From Bernardetia sp. (GTDB taxonomy: Bacteria; Bacteroidota; Bacteroidia; Cytophagales; Bernardetiaceae), in assembly GCF_020630935.1 (NCBI RefSeq), contig NZ_JAHDIG010000032.1:7502-52604 (forward strand): DNA of 45,103 bases. Reading direction: 5' to 3'. Position numbers and translations under genes: made by a program. Below, piece after piece: positions 24,398-33,584 of the stretch. The notes under the pieces were generated by a model. That model did not search any database, was not told where the DNA came from, and was given only the letters and a program-made list of their open reading frames with translations. How positions within the stretch are numbered: position 1 is the stretch's first letter; the number at the start of each line of letters is the position of its first letter.

Positions 24398-24871
24398 TGG
24401 AAGTTGATAAGGAACAAATTTACTAACATCTTGTCCATAACGATACAATTCTCTTACGATAGAAGAACTAATAAACGTATATTGAGGCGAAGTAATCAAG
24501 AAAACGGTTTCGATATCTGAATCTACATGCTTATTGGCTTGTGAAATGGGAGTTTCGTATTCAAAATCTGTTGTATTTCTGATTCCACGAAGAATAAACC
24601 TTGCTCCATTTCGTTTGGCAAAAAGTGCTGTAAGTTCGGAATAGGTCTGAACTTCTATTCTATCTTCATCCTTAAAGGTCTCTTGTATCATCTTTTCCAT
24701 TGTTTCTAGTTCAAAAAAACGCTTCTTTTGGCTATTAAATCCAATAGAAATAATGATTTTGTCAAAAAGATGAAGTCCACGTCTCACAACATCTTCATGT
24801 CCTTTTGTGAATGGGTCAAAAGAACCAGGGAAAATGGCGATACGTGGAATATGTTGTGTATTATCTTCCAT
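24380..24871 (-). CDS. coaD: Phosphopantetheine adenylyltransferase
   Basis: A 163-residue nucleotidyltransferase that makes dephospho-CoA from 4'-phosphopantetheine and ATP, the penultimate step of coenzyme A synthesis. The N-terminal motif IAIFPGSFDPFTKGHEDVV (about 11-29) contains the TxGH site (Thr22-His25). RFILRGIRNTTDFEYE (about 91-106) and the adenylate-binding YTFISSSIVRE (about 131-141) are all present. The C-terminus (PVISNQ) is encoded by a tandem heptamer, so the very end is probably not under strong constraint. It starts 34 bases after the pseudouridine synthase gene and is likely cotranscribed with it. Confidence 0.96.
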   Translation of the reverse strand: MEDNTQHIPRIAIFPGSFDPFTKGHEDVVRRGLHLFDKIIISIGFNSQKKRFFELETMEKMIQETFKDEDRIEVQTYSELTALFAKRNGARFILRGIRNTTDFEYETPISQANKHVDSDIETVFLITSPQYTFISSSIVRELYRYGQDVSKFVPYQLPVISNQ

Positions 24872-24905
24872 AAATTAAGTTATTGTCGTATTTCAAAGTT
24901 TGAAT

Positions 24906-25646
24906 TTACATAGAATATAAATATTCTAGCTGTTTTTCTTTGACTTTAAAATCATCTATGGTCAAAAATTCTTCCCAAAAAGGATTTTGAGGAACACCAG
25001 CCAAACAAATTAGAGGTTCTTTTTTTACTGGATGAATAAAATTTATTCTACGTGCATGAAGGTTGATATTTCCATCTTCATTGGCTTTTTTATAACCATA
25101 TTTCACATCACCACGAATAGGACAACCCATAGCTGCTAACTGCACACGAATCTGATGAGGTCTGCCTGTCAGAGGGGTAACTTCTAACAGATGAAAGAGA
25201 TTTAATTTTCCAATGTATCTGTATTTGAGTTCAGCACGCTGCGCTTTTCCAGTGGGTTCATCATACACTTTTACAGTATTTGTTTTAGAGTCTTTTTCAA
25301 GATAATGAACCAATTTGTCTTCTTTATTGGGTGGTCTGCGCTTCACCACAGCCCAATACACTTTATTGATTTCTCGGTTTCTAAAAAGTTTGGACATACG
25401 TTCCAATCCCTTAGACGTTTTTCCCAACACTACTACTCCACTTACAGGACGGTCTAGGCGATGCACCAAACCACAGAAAACATTTCCTGGTTTGTCGTAT
25501 TTTTTTCTGATATATTCTTTTGCCAAGTCCACCAACGAATCATCACCTGTATTGTCGCCTTGAGAAAGCAAACCTGCTGCTTTATTGACGATAAGCAAAT
25601 GATTGTCTTCATAAATAACTCGGAACGGTTTTTCTGTAATTGCCAT
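24906..25646 (-). CDS. RluA-family pseudouridine synthase
   Basis: The 246-residue protein lacks an N-terminal S4 domain and begins directly with the catalytic fold (FRVIYEDNHLLIVNKAAGLLSQ). The catalytic block is FCGLVHRLDRPVSGVVVLGKT (about 57-77) with Asp65 in HRLDR as the nucleophile, followed by YWAVVKRRP, then LLEVTPLTGRPHQIRVQLAAMG and DVKYGY. It isomerises uridine in rRNA or tRNA. The target site cannot be told; RluC/RluD-type or TruC-type are both possible. It heads a minus-strand run with coaD and probably has its own promoter in the 142-base divergent gap shared with the thioesterase at 25789. Confidence 0.93.
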   Translation of the reverse strand: MAITEKPFRVIYEDNHLLIVNKAAGLLSQGDNTGDDSLVDLAKEYIRKKYDKPGNVFCGLVHRLDRPVSGVVVLGKTSKGLERMSKLFRNREINKVYWAVVKRRPPNKEDKLVHYLEKDSKTNTVKVYDEPTGKAQRAELKYRYIGKLNLFHLLEVTPLTGRPHQIRVQLAAMGCPIRGDVKYGYKKANEDGNINLHARRINFIHPVKKEPLICLAGVPQNPFWEEFLTIDDFKVKEKQLEYLYSM

Positions 25647-25788
25647 TTTGATATTAAATGATTTTTAAGCTCGCACAAAAATACAGATTATTTGTTTAAG
25701 AAAATAGATAAGATTAAATTTAGAGTTGAGCTAAAGTATGAGGTAAGAAATATTTTAGAGTTCAACAATTTATTTTATTTCAGAATAT

Positions 25789-26262
25789 ATGAACAAATTA
25801 GAAAAGACTGTTCACAAATTACAAAAATATCCTACTTGGGTTTTATCTTTTGCCATTGGTAGAGTAGTGAAATTTGTAGGAACGGCTAGTTGTAGCTTTG
25901 ATGTAATGACAAAAGAAAAAGTGGTAATTTCTTTAAGAAATAAGCCTAAAGTAAGAAATCATATTGGGCAAATTCACGCTGCTGCAATGGTTTTACTTGC
26001 CGAAACAGCCACAGGAATGGTTGTGGGAATGAATATTCCAGATGATAAATTACCTTTAATGAAATCTATACAATCAAAATTTGTCAAGCGTTCACAAGGA
26101 AAAATGCAAGCAGAAGCCACCCTGACAGCCGAGCAAGTCCATCAAATCAATACATTAGACAAAGGGGAAGTAACTGTACCTGTCAAAGTAACTGATGAAA
26201 TAGGTCAAGAGCCTGTTATCTGTGAAATGGTTTGGGCTTGGATTCCTAAGAAGAAGAAGTAA
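25789..26262 (+). CDS. DUF4442 hotdog-fold thioesterase-like protein
   Basis: A 157-residue single-domain protein of the hotdog superfamily, DUF4442 type, related to PaaI-like thioesterases. VVISLRNKPKVRNHIGQIHAA (about 45-65) ends in the conserved H-x-A segment before the central helix (AMVLLAETATGMVVGMNIPD). The second half has PLMKSIQSKFVKRSQGKMQAEA. The family is expected to act on acyl thioesters in the cytoplasm, but activity is unproven. It converges on the minus-strand gene that ends only four bases away (26267), so the two transcripts may overlap. No terminator is visible between them. Confidence 0.8.
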   Translation: MNKLEKTVHKLQKYPTWVLSFAIGRVVKFVGTASCSFDVMTKEKVVISLRNKPKVRNHIGQIHAAAMVLLAETATGMVVGMNIPDDKLPLMKSIQSKFVKRSQGKMQAEATLTAEQVHQINTLDKGEVTVPVKVTDEIGQEPVICEMVWAWIPKKKK

Positions 26263-26266
26263 ATAT

Positions 26267-26725
26267 TTATTTACTATACTTTTCTATAAAGTCTTTTCCA
26301 TCTTTATATTCTGCTGGATTGAAATATGAAATAACTCCTATTTCAGAGTTTAGGAACTGTTGTAACTCTGAATAATATTTTGCTTCTTTTTTTAGTGTGC
26401 CATCTATTGTTAAGCTAATAACCATCATATTATCTTCTGTTAAGTTTACACCAACCATCACATTATCAAGGTTATTTTCGTTTTTCGTCCAGTAAAATCG
26501 TTGTGCTATGTTTTGTTTAGAAATAAAATAATCTATGACTTCCAATTCAGATTTAAAAACATAATCTTCATTATCAAATTTTGAATAAACAGAAATATCT
26601 AGTACATCATAATTTGGTAGAAATTTATTTAAAGTGTCATAAATAGTTTTTGCTGATTTATTCTTAACCAAAACTTGTATAACAATATCCTTTATAATCT
26701 CTTCGTTGGTTATGCTTTTATTCAT
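26267..26725 (-). CDS. Unknown small cytoplasmic protein translationally coupled to the thioesterase
   Basis: I do not recognise the family. The frame stays open to 26851, but the likely start is ATG 26725, giving 152 residues (MNKSITNEEIIKDIVIQVLV). It overlaps the last eight bases of the thioesterase gene so that the stop and start codons interlock, a usual sign of translational coupling. The upstream extension would encode a basic stretch that is the thioesterase gene read in another frame. The protein has no signal peptide. It is acidic to neutral, with alternating helices and strands (DVLDISVYSKFDNEDYVF; VMVGVNLTEDNMMVISLTID) and one central aromatic motif AQRFYW. It may be a small immunity- or chaperone-like protein, but nothing visible supports either. 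Confidence 0.6.
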   Translation of the reverse strand: MNKSITNEEIIKDIVIQVLVKNKSAKTIYDTLNKFLPNYDVLDISVYSKFDNEDYVFKSELEVIDYFISKQNIAQRFYWTKNENNLDNVMVGVNLTEDNMMVISLTIDGTLKKEAKYYSELQQFLNSEIGVISYFNPAEYKDGKDFIEKYSK

Positions 26726-27272
26726 CTTCCAACTCCATTTTAGAATTACTATCTTCAAGAAGGTGTAAGTAGTCTTCCACTTTAAAAATCTTTTCATTAA
26801 ACCTAGAGGTTCGGTTTCTGCCTTCTTGTTGTCTTGTGATACTTCTAGCAAAACGTCTAATTTCCTCCTTTGTCGTGAGGATAATCCCTGGGACTGGCGT
26901 ACTTTTTCCGTTTTCGTCTTTTGCCACCATCGTAAAATATGAGGAATTACAATGTTTGATAATACCTGTTCGGATATTTTCAGAACTTACTTTCAATCCA
27001 ATTACCATAGAAGTTCTGCCCGTAAAATTGACGGAGGCTTCTAGCGTAACCAAGTCTCCTACTTCTATCGGATTTAGGAAATCTACTTTATTGACAGAAG
27101 CTGTTACACAGTAGTTGCCAGAATGTTTGGAAGCACAAGCAAAAGCAATCTGATCCATAAGGTTGAGTATATGTCCTCCGTGAATTTTGCCACTAAAATT
27201 AGAATGTGAAGGTAGCATCAGTTCTGTAATCGTAACTTGTGATTCGCTGACGTATTTGAATTTTTTGTTCAT
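26718..27272 (-). CDS. Acyl-CoA thioesterase, YciA/BFIT hotdog family
   Basis: The 184-residue protein is a hotdog thioesterase that hydrolyses acyl-CoA. Key blocks are TELMLPSHSNFSGKIHGGHI (about 16-35), in which the active-site H-G-G-H segment precedes the catalytic helix LNLMDQIAFACASKHSG, then NKVDFLNPIEVGDLVTLEASV and GRTSMVIGLKVSSENI. The start of the active helix carries Asp at the family position (MDQIA). The tail of about 45 residues (ARSITRQQEGRNRTSRF onward) is charged and probably a small extension. It is upstream of, and overlaps, the small unknown gene at 26267. A role in trimming or recycling acyl-CoA would fit with the acyl-CoA ligase further along, though they are not in one operon. 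Confidence 0.9.
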   Translation of the reverse strand: MNKKFKYVSESQVTITELMLPSHSNFSGKIHGGHILNLMDQIAFACASKHSGNYCVTASVNKVDFLNPIEVGDLVTLEASVNFTGRTSMVIGLKVSSENIRTGIIKHCNSSYFTMVAKDENGKSTPVPGIILTTKEEIRRFARSITRQQEGRNRTSRFNEKIFKVEDYLHLLEDSNSKMELEDE

Positions 27273-27443
27273 TTTATCTTTCTTAAAAGTAAGTAACTAG
27301 AGTAGCTTGTAAATTTATAAATTTTCAGAACCAATACACGTTTGCTGATGACAATAAATTAGAATGAAGTTGTTTTTTTTCATATCCTTTGCCTAATTTT
27401 AGGTTCTAAATACACACTAAAACAGCTATTAACCTCACTAAAT

Positions 27444-28166
27444 ATGAAAAAGAAAGTTATCAACTTTACCTATTATTTTTGGTTTTTTGTTTTGCTATTT
27501 GCTATTCCTATCAGTTGTGCGCTTTTTGCTGGTGGAATTGCCGAACTTATTCGGTCTAAGAATGAGTATGTTAGTTTTTTTTTAGGTAAAAAAGCAATAG
27601 ATTATGGTTATCCTTATTTTATATCTCTTGTCTTGAGTCTGATAAGTAGTATGCTTGTAGTTGTATATTTAAAAAAACGTTTTATGCTCTTTGAGATAGA
27701 AAAAAATAATCATGGAACGCTCTTTTGGATGATAATTGCCTGTTATCTGATTACACAACATATTCAGATTTATTTTTATCCTAACTGGTGGGTAGATAAT
27801 GTAAAGGAAAGCCTAGATTATGAGTTACTTGGTAATGTTACAAAAAAAACGAGCAACTTGTATGTCTATATTCTACCTCATCTGCTAAATACTTTTTTCC
27901 TGTTTTTTGCTATCCAACTTCTAATATGGATTTCAGATATTGAAAAAAGTTTTAAAGAGGTACGACTATTATTTAAAAAACTGTTTTTTACTAAGGAAGA
28001 ACTACAAAAAATAATAGATTACAAAATAGAAGTTCCAATAGAAAATAAAGATGAGTTTGAAGAACAAAAAGAATTTTTTTTGAATCAGAAAAAATACTTT
28101 ACCTATTCTGACTACAAGCATTTTCGCAAAAAAATACAATTTGAAAATTCAGAAGTATTGAATTAA
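27444..28166 (+). CDS. Four-segment membrane protein of unknown function
   Basis: I cannot assign this 240-residue protein. Hydrophobic segments lie at about 8-33, 52-75, 88-110 and 143-167, followed by a cytoplasmic, highly charged tail of about 70 residues (KEVRLLFKKLFFTKEELQKI, then EVPIENKDEFEEQKEFFL, then a lysine-rich helix). The first segment is followed by an acidic and aromatic loop. The tail could contact other proteins or nucleic acid. It is placed 183 bases before the large PAS/SpoIIE protein on the same strand. No terminator is seen between, so joint transcription is possible but unproven. Confidence 0.6.
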   Translation: MKKKVINFTYYFWFFVLLFAIPISCALFAGGIAELIRSKNEYVSFFLGKKAIDYGYPYFISLVLSLISSMLVVVYLKKRFMLFEIEKNNHGTLFWMIIACYLITQHIQIYFYPNWWVDNVKESLDYELLGNVTKKTSNLYVYILPHLLNTFFLFFAIQLLIWISDIEKSFKEVRLLFKKLFFTKEELQKIIDYKIEVPIENKDEFEEQKEFFLNQKKYFTYSDYKHFRKKIQFENSEVLN

Positions 28167-28349
28167 AGGAGTTTAGCGTGAAGAAACTAAGATAAAGCCT
28201 GTTTAAAATACTATTTTAAGTTTCAATATTATTGTTTATATTGGCTATGTATTTGTACATCCCTATCTATACAAATACAATTATTAAATAAAGTTCCCCC
28301 TTAGAGCTTTCCAAATAGAATTCTCTAAACATCTTATTCTAATATCTAT

Positions 28350-31300
28350 ATGAATAATACCATAAAATATGCTTTTGGTGGTATGTTGTTTGGCTTATTT
28401 TTTCCTCTTTTTGCTTGGGTTTTAGATGGTGTGTTCTTCAAACAACTAGCTTTTAATTGGGCTATGGTTGTCGAACTTCACAAAGTAAACCCAATTCACT
28501 TTGTTATTGATGTTGCTCCTATAGTATTGAGTGCTGTCTTTGCTGTGATGGGGTATTATTTAGATAGGCTTATCAAGACATACAAGCAGAAGCAAGCAGA
28601 TTACGAGCAATATTCTCAAGATAGTAAAGTCATAGTGCGTCGTATGCGTATTGGAAGTTTTGTAGTGCCTGCTATATGGATTGTACTTCTCTTGAGTAGT
28701 TATGTGTTTTTGCAACAATTTTTATCTAGTCGCCAACACGATGCTAGTGTTATCAATACGGCAGGTAGGCAGCGAATGCTAAGTCAAAAAATTGCAAAAA
28801 GTGCTTTGTACTTATCCATTACAAAAGGAGAAGAACAAATGCCCTACCTTAATGCATTAGATGAAAACGTAAGAGAATTTAAAGAGGCGTACCAGAATCT
28901 AACAGGAGAAGAAAGTACAATGGATTTTAGTAATGGGCATACCAATTCTGAAAAAGTAAAATTATTGTATGATTCTATTGCTCCAGAATACCACGGAATT
29001 TTGTCTGGAGTAGAACAACTTTTGGAGGCTAATAATCTCAGAGAAGGCAACGAAGGTAAAGAGGCAAGTCTAAGAGATGCTGTTGATAGAATAAGACGCT
29101 ACGAAAGTAGATTTCTTCCTATTATGCAAGAAATTGTTTCTACTTATACAGATGAAGCAAGTGAAAAAGTTACCACAATAGAAAGTGTTCAGCTTTCTGT
29201 TATTATGGTGTTAATACTACTTGTCATTGCTTTAGCATTTGCTGTGAAGCCAACAATAAGTAGAGTAGAATCAGCATTCATAGATGTTGAGGTGGCTGCC
29301 AAAGAAATTGCAGAAAGAAATCAAGAATTACAAGCGTCAGAAGAAGAGTTGCGTCAGAATGCAGCAAGCCTAGAATCTTCTAATAAATATTTAGAAAAAA
29401 CACAAAAAGATTTAGCGGGTTATGTTCAGCGTGTTACAGAAGCCAAAAAAATGGCGAAATTGGCAGCTTATGAGCTTTATCCAAAGGAAAACAAAATTAT
29501 TCATACTGAACACTTAAATTTTGTCTTGAATATAGATGAAGATAAGAAAATTACACCTAATTTATTAGAAAGTTATATCCATAAAGACGATTATGATAAG
29601 GTAATTGAGTATCAGCAAGAAGCTATTAAGCATAAAAAAGATAATTTCTATCGTTTGCGTTTGAAAACAGAAGGGTTGAAAGGTTGGCATTGGTTTCAAG
29701 GAGCAACACACTGTATTTTGAATAAAAAAGGAGAAGTAGCCTATATTGTTAATAGTTTACAAGACATTACGGAAAGAGTCAATAAAGAAAATCAAGTAGA
29801 GAACTTATTACAAGAGGTAAATGCACGAAACCAAGAATTACAATCCTCAGAGGAAGAACTACGCCAAAACTCTGAACAACTACAACTCATCAATGATAAT
29901 CTTTTTGTAGCTCAAAGAGAGGTAGAAGAAAGACAAAAACTTTTGGTACGTGCCGAAGAACTTGCCCAGATTGGAAGTATAGATTTTATAATTGCTAACA
30001 ATACCTTCTCTTACTCCAAGAATTTATCAAAAATATATGGTTTGGATGAGGAAGAGATGAAGGATGTAAGAACACATGATAAATATTATAACAAGGAGTT
30101 TAGAAAAGAATTTCGTAATAATATAAAACAAATTATAGCAGGTAAAATAGATCATTTTTCTATAGTAGGGTATTTTGACAATTCAAAAGAAAAGATACAA
30201 AAAGTACTCAGACTTGAAGCCAACCTTATTAGAGATGTTATTGGGAAGCCAGAGCGTGTAGTGGGAGTAGTACAAGATGTTACACAAGATACACGTCAGA
30301 AGGAAGAAATAGAAAGTGCAAGAAAACAGTTAGAGTCGCTTAGTAATAATTTACAAGGAATAATGTATCGTGCCTTGATAGATGAAGACTGGACAATGAA
30401 ATTTATTTCGAACGGAGTAGAACGCATTACAGGCTATCCAGCTTCTGATTTTATAGACAATAAAGTACGCTCTTTTTCTAGCATCATACATCAAGAAGAT
30501 AACTTTATCGATGCTGAAATAGAGCAAGCTATAAAAGACAAACAGCCATATAAAGTAGAATATAGACTAGTTCATAAAAATGGTTCTGTAATATGGGTAG
30601 AGGAAACTGGGCAAATAGTAGAAGATGAGATAAACAAAGTAGCTTATATCGATGGAGTATTGATGGATATAACTCAAAGAAAAGAAGTAGAAGAGATTAT
30701 AGAACAACAAACACAAGAATTACTAGACTCTAGTAAGGAATTACAACTACAACAACAACTTCTCTCTGATGCTGAAAGAATGGCAAAAATGGGAAGCTAT
30801 GTTTGGGATTTACAAACCAGAGAAATAAAACACTCTACAAACCTTCCAAATATTTATGGATTGAGCGAAGATACCCTCATCGACCAAATTATTTTTGATT
30901 CTATCATACATCCTGAAGAAAGAGAAGAGCATCAAAGAGCCATTGCAGAAGCGATGATGAAAGGAGATAGACAAGTTTTTACTACTTATAGAGCGAAGCC
31001 AAAAGAACTTTCAGACGAACATTGGAAACATTTCCGTACGTATGCCATAATAGAATACAATGAGCAAGGTGAGCCTATTGCAATAATAGGAACAGTACAA
31101 GATATTACAGAGGAGGTTCTACAACAGCAAACTACTAAGGAACTTTTAGAGTATCTGACAGAAAACAAGAAGAGTTTAGACGAATCACAACTTTTAGCTC
31201 GTGTGGTAAGCTACGATATGGATATCATAACTAAGAAAATTGAATGGTCAGGGAGTTTTGATAATATATTTAAAGTAGAAACTGGGCAAATACCAAAAGA

Positions 31301-32357
31301 TACCATAGTATTTCAAGAGTGGATAGAACAAGAAGATGTAAAAGAACTCAACGAGGCGTGGACTGTTGCTGTCAATGAAAAACAAGAATTCAATGCTGTA
31401 TATCGTATAAACACACCAAATGAAAAAGTATTTTATGTGAGGGAAAGAGGCTATCCTATCTTTGATAACGAAGGAAGCCTAATAACAATGAAGGGAACAC
31501 TGCAAGACATAACTCCTTCTGAAGTAGCAAAGAAAAAACTAGAAAGAACTTCGAAACAGTTAGAAAAACAGAATCACAATCTTCTTTCTAGTATCAACTA
31601 CGCCCAACGTATTCAGTCAGCGATGTTGGGAGGAACACAAGAACTAAACGCAGTTTTTGAAGATGCTTTTGTTTTCTTTGAGCCAAAAGATGTAGTTTCT
31701 GGAGATTTTTATTGGTACAATCAAGTAGGAACACGAAAAATAGTTATTGTAGGAGACTGTACAGGACACGGTGTACCAGGGGCTTTTATGTCTTTGTTGG
31801 GAACAACACTCTTAAACGAAGCCATTCTGCAAAAACAAATCACTACACCTAGTAAAATTTTGGACTTTATGCAGGCTGAAATTAGAAGAATCTTAAAACA
31901 AGATACTACTGGAAACCGTGATGGAATGGATATGGCTATCGTTGTTGTTGATGATTCGGTGGGAATGATGGAGTTTGCAGGAGCAAAAAATCCTTTACTA
32001 TACGTTCATAAGAAACGTAAAAAAGGAGGAGCTGAAGAAAACATGACAATGATAAAGGGAGATGTACATCCAATAGGAGGTAGAACAGCGAAATTCATAG
32101 ATGCTCAATATACTAATCATATTATTGAGCTAGAAGATATAGAAACCTTTTATATTTATTCAGATGGCTATCAAGACCAGTTTGGAGGAGAAGAAGGTAG
32201 AAAGTTTTTATCCTCTAAATTTAGACAACTTCTCTATGATACTCATGAAAAATCTATGCGTCGCCAAAGAGTTGCCTTGAAAAGAAATCTAATGGATTGG
32301 GTGGGTACAGACTATGAACAAACCGACGATATTTGTGTAATGGGAGTAACTGTATAA
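28350..32357 (+). CDS. Membrane sensor with PilJ-type region, five PAS domains and SpoIIE/PP2C phosphatase
   Basis: A 1335-residue multi-domain signalling protein. Membrane segments lie at about 5-28, 50-72, 100-124 and 278-298. Between the third and fourth is an extracytoplasmic PilJ-type sensor with INTAGRQRMLSQKIAKSAL (about 137-155). Then come coiled-coil linkers and about five PAS/PAC units (roughly 365-480, 525-655, 660-785, 805-930, 940-1060). A linker coil RNQELQ-SEEELRQN occurs at 323-337 and again at 493-507. The C-terminus (about 1075-1335) is a SpoIIE-type PP2C phosphatase: NYAQRIQSAML, GDFYWY (Asp1119), GDCTGHGVPGAF (Asp1136), YSDGYQDQFGGEEG (Asp1272) and DDICVMGV (Asp1326, Asp1327). 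Enzymes of this class dephosphorylate STAS proteins. The STAS/kinase pair at 1250-2076 offers a possible substrate. No histidine-kinase domain is present. Confidence 0.9.
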   Translation: MNNTIKYAFGGMLFGLFFPLFAWVLDGVFFKQLAFNWAMVVELHKVNPIHFVIDVAPIVLSAVFAVMGYYLDRLIKTYKQKQADYEQYSQDSKVIVRRMRIGSFVVPAIWIVLLLSSYVFLQQFLSSRQHDASVINTAGRQRMLSQKIAKSALYLSITKGEEQMPYLNALDENVREFKEAYQNLTGEESTMDFSNGHTNSEKVKLLYDSIAPEYHGILSGVEQLLEANNLREGNEGKEASLRDAVDRIRRYESRFLPIMQEIVSTYTDEASEKVTTIESVQLSVIMVLILLVIALAFAVKPTISRVESAFIDVEVAAKEIAERNQELQASEEELRQNAASLESSNKYLEKTQKDLAGYVQRVTEAKKMAKLAAYELYPKENKIIHTEHLNFVLNIDEDKKITPNLLESYIHKDDYDKVIEYQQEAIKHKKDNFYRLRLKTEGLKGWHWFQGATHCILNKKGEVAYIVNSLQDITERVNKENQVENLLQEVNARNQELQSSEEELRQNSEQLQLINDNLFVAQREVEERQKLLVRAEELAQIGSIDFIIANNTFSYSKNLSKIYGLDEEEMKDVRTHDKYYNKEFRKEFRNNIKQIIAGKIDHFSIVGYFDNSKEKIQKVLRLEANLIRDVIGKPERVVGVVQDVTQDTRQKEEIESARKQLESLSNNLQGIMYRALIDEDWTMKFISNGVERITGYPASDFIDNKVRSFSSIIHQEDNFIDAEIEQAIKDKQPYKVEYRLVHKNGSVIWVEETGQIVEDEINKVAYIDGVLMDITQRKEVEEIIEQQTQELLDSSKELQLQQQLLSDAERMAKMGSYVWDLQTREIKHSTNLPNIYGLSEDTLIDQIIFDSIIHPEEREEHQRAIAEAMMKGDRQVFTTYRAKPKELSDEHWKHFRTYAIIEYNEQGEPIAIIGTVQDITEEVLQQQTTKELLEYLTENKKSLDESQLLARVVSYDMDIITKKIEWSGSFDNIFKVETGQIPKDTIVFQEWIEQEDVKELNEAWTVAVNEKQEFNAVYRINTPNEKVFYVRERGYPIFDNEGSLITMKGTLQDITPSEVAKKKLERTSKQLEKQNHNLLSSINYAQRIQSAMLGGTQELNAVFEDAFVFFEPKDVVSGDFYWYNQVGTRKIVIVGDCTGHGVPGAFMSLLGTTLLNEAILQKQITTPSKILDFMQAEIRRILKQDTTGNRDGMDMAIVVVDDSVGMMEFAGAKNPLLYVHKKRKKGGAEENMTMIKGDVHPIGGRTAKFIDAQYTNHIIELEDIETFYIYSDGYQDQFGGEEGRKFLSSKFRQLLYDTHEKSMRRQRVALKRNLMDWVGTDYEQTDDICVMGVTV

Positions 32358-32396
32358 TCTTTTTAGGATACTCCCCTCCCTTGAATTTTGGTATTT

Positions 32397-32412
32397 CTCT
32401 GTGAACTCTGTG
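32397..32412. repeat. Short tandem CTCTGTG unit between convergent genes
   Basis: CTCTGTG-AA-CTCTGTG (32397-32412) in the 72-base spacer between the SpoIIE-domain gene and the lipoprotein phosphatase. No terminator hairpin is evident in this spacer. Confidence 0.5.
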
Positions 32413-32429
32413 GTTTAAAAATTATTTAC

Positions 32430-33584
32430 TTACCACGCATCAGAATACAAAACTTGTCCATTCTGATTGTAATAATAAACAACGGTTTTTCCATTTTTTA
32501 AGTAATCCAAACGAGCAAAACCATAATCAGCATAAGCAAAAAAAGCTTTTTTGTCTTTTTTGTAATTCTGATTAATAAAGGTTTTTTTTGAGCCTGCTCC
32601 ACTATTAACTTGTCGCCAGACATTTTTATTTTCAGATTCAAGATTAAATTTATGATACTGTAAAGTGTGTTCGTGTCCACAGGCATACACTAAGTTCGAA
32701 TGTTTTTCAAAAATAGCAGATAGACTTTTCTTTACATCTCTATAACGAGAATTTGAAATATCTTGCTCTGAAAAGCCTGCTTTTCGCATCAAAACATAAG
32801 CTGTTCCCAAAAAAGGTAACGGAATATATAGTTTTTTCTTCAAATCTACTGATGGAAACAAGTGAGGACGAAGTGGAAATTTTCCTCCATGTGAACTCTC
32901 ACTTTCTAAGAGGTGGTGTGCTGCCACAATGATTTTTTTCTCTTGATTCGCAACAATAATACTATCCAAACGAGTATAGATTTCTTGATTGGTTTCTAAC
33001 TCACAATTAGAGTTTTTCTGTTTTTGAATTAGATATTGTGTGTCTAGACAAATGAGAAGTGTATTTTCTGATAAATGAAGTATTTCTGGTGTACTACACC
33101 CACTTGTAGGTAGATAGTGATAACCTTTTTTTGTAATGTAGTTTTGTTCTTCTTTTATGAAAGATAGTTTTTTTTCGTGTCCCCAATCGTGATTTCCTGC
33201 TACAAAAATCACGTTTTCTTTTTTATGATTTTCTACAATTTTGAGTTGTGAGTTGATATGAATTTCAGCTTCTTTTCGCTCTAACATCAACTTGGGATTA
33301 TTTTTTATTTTTTCTTCTGGAATTAGCCCATAAGGATAAATATTATCACCTAAAAAAATAAGTGTAGAAAACGGATTTTGCTCAATTTCCTTTTTTAAGG
33401 AGATGAAAATAGGTGTAAGTGAATCGCTATTCCCTGCATCTCCTAAAAGAAAAATTGTTTTTTCAATATCTTCTTTGCCATAATTAATAGAGAAATTAGG
33501 AATTGGCTCAACTCTGACTGATTTGCAAGAATATAAAAATGGCAGAATAAGAATAATTAAATAGTCTTTTATTATTTTCATCAA
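32430..33584 (-). CDS. Lipoprotein metallophosphoesterase (purple-acid-phosphatase-like)
   Basis: The 384-residue protein has a lipoprotein signal (LIILILPFLYSC, lipobox cysteine Cys20), so it should be anchored in a membrane on the periplasmic side. The calcineurin-like domain has the metal set LLGDAGNSD (Asp49), LGDNIYPYGL (Asp80, Asn81), AGNHDWGHEK (Asn131, His132), VAAHHLLES (His223) and CGHEHTLQY (His304, His306). The spacing and GDNIYP motif resemble the purple acid phosphatase/TartrateRAP branch more than the YkuE type at 8151. The substrate is unknown; phosphate scavenging is a reasonable inference. A region at about 235-275 (FPSVDLKKKLYIPLPFLG) is hydrophobic and may sit near the membrane. 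It converges on the SpoIIE-domain gene. Confidence 0.87.
   Translation of the reverse strand: MMKIIKDYLIILILPFLYSCKSVRVEPIPNFSINYGKEDIEKTIFLLGDAGNSDSLTPIFISLKKEIEQNPFSTLIFLGDNIYPYGLIPEEKIKNNPKLMLERKEAEIHINSQLKIVENHKKENVIFVAGNHDWGHEKKLSFIKEEQNYITKKGYHYLPTSGCSTPEILHLSENTLLICLDTQYLIQKQKNSNCELETNQEIYTRLDSIIVANQEKKIIVAAHHLLESESSHGGKFPLRPHLFPSVDLKKKLYIPLPFLGTAYVLMRKAGFSEQDISNSRYRDVKKSLSAIFEKHSNLVYACGHEHTLQYHKFNLESENKNVWRQVNSGAGSKKTFINQNYKKDKKAFFAYADYGFARLDYLKNGKTVVYYYNQNGQVLYSDAW

Noticed and set aside
26726-26851. Upstream extension of the small unknown gene at 26267
   Set aside because: The extra 42 codons are an off-frame reading of the thioesterase C-terminus. The interlocked ATG at 26725 is the better start.
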